Source: Promicromonosporaceae bacterium (GTDB lineage Bacteria > Actinomycetota > Actinomycetes > Actinomycetales > Cellulomonadaceae). From it: 32,302 nucleotides of DNA. Numbering within the stretch: position 1 is the first letter of the stretch; each line of letters opens with the position of its first letter. This document shows positions 30,977-32,302 of this stretch, one piece after another. The notes under the pieces are model-generated. The model was not told where the DNA came from. It worked only from the letters and a program-made list of their open reading frames with translations, and ran no database searches. The stretch is from NCBI GenBank assembly GCA_009783295.1, contig WRHK01000043.1:1-32302 (forward strand), read 5' to 3'. Made by a program: the position numbers and the translations under genes.

Positions 30977-32227
30977 GTGTTGAACGCCAGCAAGAAGACG
31001 ATCGCCCTCGTGGGCGCCACGAGCGTCATGGTGACCGCGCTCGCCGCCTGCGGCAGCGGCGCGCACGCGGGCAGCGGCTCGTCGAGCGGCGCCGCCCTGA
31101 CCACCGTCACGGTCTGGGACCCGTACCCGCAGTACGACGACAGCTCGGACTGGGCCACGTACGTCAAGGCGTGCGCCCCGGCCGGGACCACCCTCAAGCG
31201 CACCACGGCCCCCACCAGCGACCTGCTCAACAACCTCACCAGCGCGGTCAAGGAGGACAACGCCCCCGACGTCGTCCTGCTCGACAACCCGGCCGTCCCG
31301 GACGCCGCGAGCTCGGGCCTGCTCGCCCCGGCCTCCGACGTCGGCATCGACACCGCCGGCTTCGACGCGAACCTCGCCGGCCCCGGCACGGTCGACGGCG
31401 TGGCCTACGGCGTGCCGATCGGCGCCAACACCCTGGGCCTCTACTACAACAAGGACATCCTCGACAAGGCCGGCGTCGACCCCGCGAGCATCACCAGCTG
31501 GGACACGCTGAACGCCGCCCTCGACAAGGTCACCAAGGCCGGCAACAAGGGCATCACGTTCGCCGGGGTCTCCGGCGAGGAGGGCGTCTTCCAGTTCCTG
31601 CCCTGGTTCTGGGGCGCCGGCGCGAACCTCAAGTCGCCGGGCTCGGACGCGGCCGTCGCCGCCGGGCAGCTCGTGTCCGACTGGATCGGCAAGGGCTACG
31701 CGCCCAAGTCGGCCCTGACGGACAACCAGTCGGCGTCGTGGGACCTGTTCCTCACGGGCAAGTACGCGTTCGCCGAGAACGGCTCCTGGTTCGCCAAGGC
31801 GGCCTCGCAGCAGAAGTTCAAGGCCGTCATGATGCCGATCCCCGGCAAGGACGGTGGCGCCGCCCCGGTGCCGACCGGCGGCGAGTTCTTCGTCGCGCCG
31901 GTGCACAAGGCAGACAAGGCGGCCCACTACGCCGCGGCGGCGAAGATCATCGCCTGCCTGGCCGGGACCGACAGCCAGATCAAGACGGACAACCAGCTCG
32001 GCTACTTCGCGGCGAACAAGGACCAGCGCACGCAGCAGATCGCGAGCGACCCGATCTGGACGCCGTGGGCCAAGGCGATCGAGAGCGCCCAGGGTCGCAC
32101 CACCGACCTCGGCGCGGACTACACGGCGACCTCCGCGGCGATCTCCACCGCGCTCCAGGGCGCGATGAACGCTGCCGGTGACGCCTCGGCCGTGAAGTCG
32201 GCGTTCGCGCAGGCGGGCCAGGGCTGA
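30977..32227 (+). CDS. Sugar ABC transporter substrate-binding lipoprotein (second system)
   Basis: 416 residues from a GTG at 30977 with AGAGGA 6 nt upstream. The lipoprotein signal ends in ALAAC with Cys at residue 25, followed by a Gly/Ser/Ala linker. The mature part is a family-1 solute-binding protein (TTVTVWDPYPQYDDSSDW; VDGVAYGVPIGANTLGLYYNKDIL; SWDTLNAALDKVTKAG; GEEGVFQFLPWFWGAG). It is distinct from the binding protein at 4601-5929. Permease genes would be expected immediately downstream, beyond the window. The CCGG-type operator upstream ties it to the LacI regulator at 29861 and not to the rhamnogalacturonan operators, so it probably takes up a different sugar. Confidence 0.93.
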   Translation: MLNASKKTIALVGATSVMVTALAACGSGAHAGSGSSSGAALTTVTVWDPYPQYDDSSDWATYVKACAPAGTTLKRTTAPTSDLLNNLTSAVKEDNAPDVVLLDNPAVPDAASSGLLAPASDVGIDTAGFDANLAGPGTVDGVAYGVPIGANTLGLYYNKDILDKAGVDPASITSWDTLNAALDKVTKAGNKGITFAGVSGEEGVFQFLPWFWGAGANLKSPGSDAAVAAGQLVSDWIGKGYAPKSALTDNQSASWDLFLTGKYAFAENGSWFAKAASQQKFKAVMMPIPGKDGGAAPVPTGGEFFVAPVHKADKAAHYAAAAKIIACLAGTDSQIKTDNQLGYFAANKDQRTQQIASDPIWTPWAKAIESAQGRTTDLGADYTATSAAISTALQGAMNAAGDASAVKSAFAQAGQG

Positions 32228-32302
32228 CCAGCGGCTTCGAGGGGGGGCGGCCGGGCCGGCCGGCCGCCCGCCACCCCCCGGGCCGCCCGGCCCGGGCGGC
32301 GG
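32228..32302. other. Low-complexity G/C-only right edge, probable contig-end artefact
   Basis: After the stop codon and about 12 ordinary bases the sequence becomes runs of G and C with hardly any A or T to the window end. It mirrors the left edge and is best treated as unreliable sequence; no feature is called in it. Confidence 0.55.

Noticed and set aside
1-32302. tRNA, rRNA, CRISPR, insertion sequences, phage or attachment sites
   Set aside because: Looked for by eye on both strands; no cloverleaf, repeat-spacer pattern, transposase or integrase motif was recognised. Short RNAs could be missed without computation.

Overview
The window is about 32 kb of very GC-rich DNA (third codon positions almost always G or C, many GTG starts, frequent 4-nt ATGA/GTGA stop-start overlaps). 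Gene content and style point to a high-GC actinobacterium, most likely a plant-polysaccharide-degrading Micrococcales member near Cellulomonas, Cellulosimicrobium or Promicromonospora; the genus is an inference. The first ~90 and last ~60 bases are nearly pure G/C and look like damaged contig ends.

Most of the window (about 1 to 28.2 kb) is one catabolic locus for rhamnogalacturonan-I (pectin backbone) and L-rhamnose. Left to right it holds: the 3' end of a heparinase II/III-like lyase gene followed by a chimeric DeoR-HTH/LacI-sensor regulator (+); a sugar ABC transporter operon (binding lipoprotein, two permeases, a YesL/DUF624 membrane protein; -); a Gfo/Idh/MocA dehydrogenase plus TIM-barrel isomerase pair (+); a fumarate-reductase-like flavoprotein and an SDR (-); a second Gfo/Idh/MocA dehydrogenase (+) followed by lutABC for L-lactate oxidation (+); a secreted PL11 rhamnogalacturonan lyase (-); and the rhamnose operon rhaM-rhaI-rhaEW-rhaB-LacI regulator (-). 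A second, giant multidomain PL11 lyase (+) diverges from it.

The pathway reads: secreted PL11 lyases cut rhamnogalacturonan; oligosaccharides enter by the ABC transporter, whose ATPase is not encoded here; L-rhamnose is taken through RhaM, RhaI, RhaB and the RhaEW aldolase/dehydrogenase fusion to DHAP plus L-lactate; LutABC oxidises L-lactate to pyruvate. The five-gene oxidoreductase/isomerase set between the transporter and lut has no textbook place in this pathway and is the best candidate for undescribed chemistry.

Two palindromic operator families tie the locus together. Family A (GGAAAGCGCTTNCC-like) occurs five times and family B (TGNANCGNTNCA) three times, all in promoter regions. Two regulators of unproven target, the LacI protein of the rha operon and the DeoR/LacI chimera, are candidates to bind them.

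From 28.3 kb the content changes. A MarR regulator with a Gly/Pro/Arg-rich tail diverges from a YjbR/MmcQ protein across three copies of a GTCNNGTACCTGAC operator. A separate LacI regulator and sugar-binding lipoprotein, each preceded by a TCGAACCGGTTCG operator, start a second uptake system that runs off the window. No tRNA, rRNA, insertion sequence or CRISPR array was recognised.
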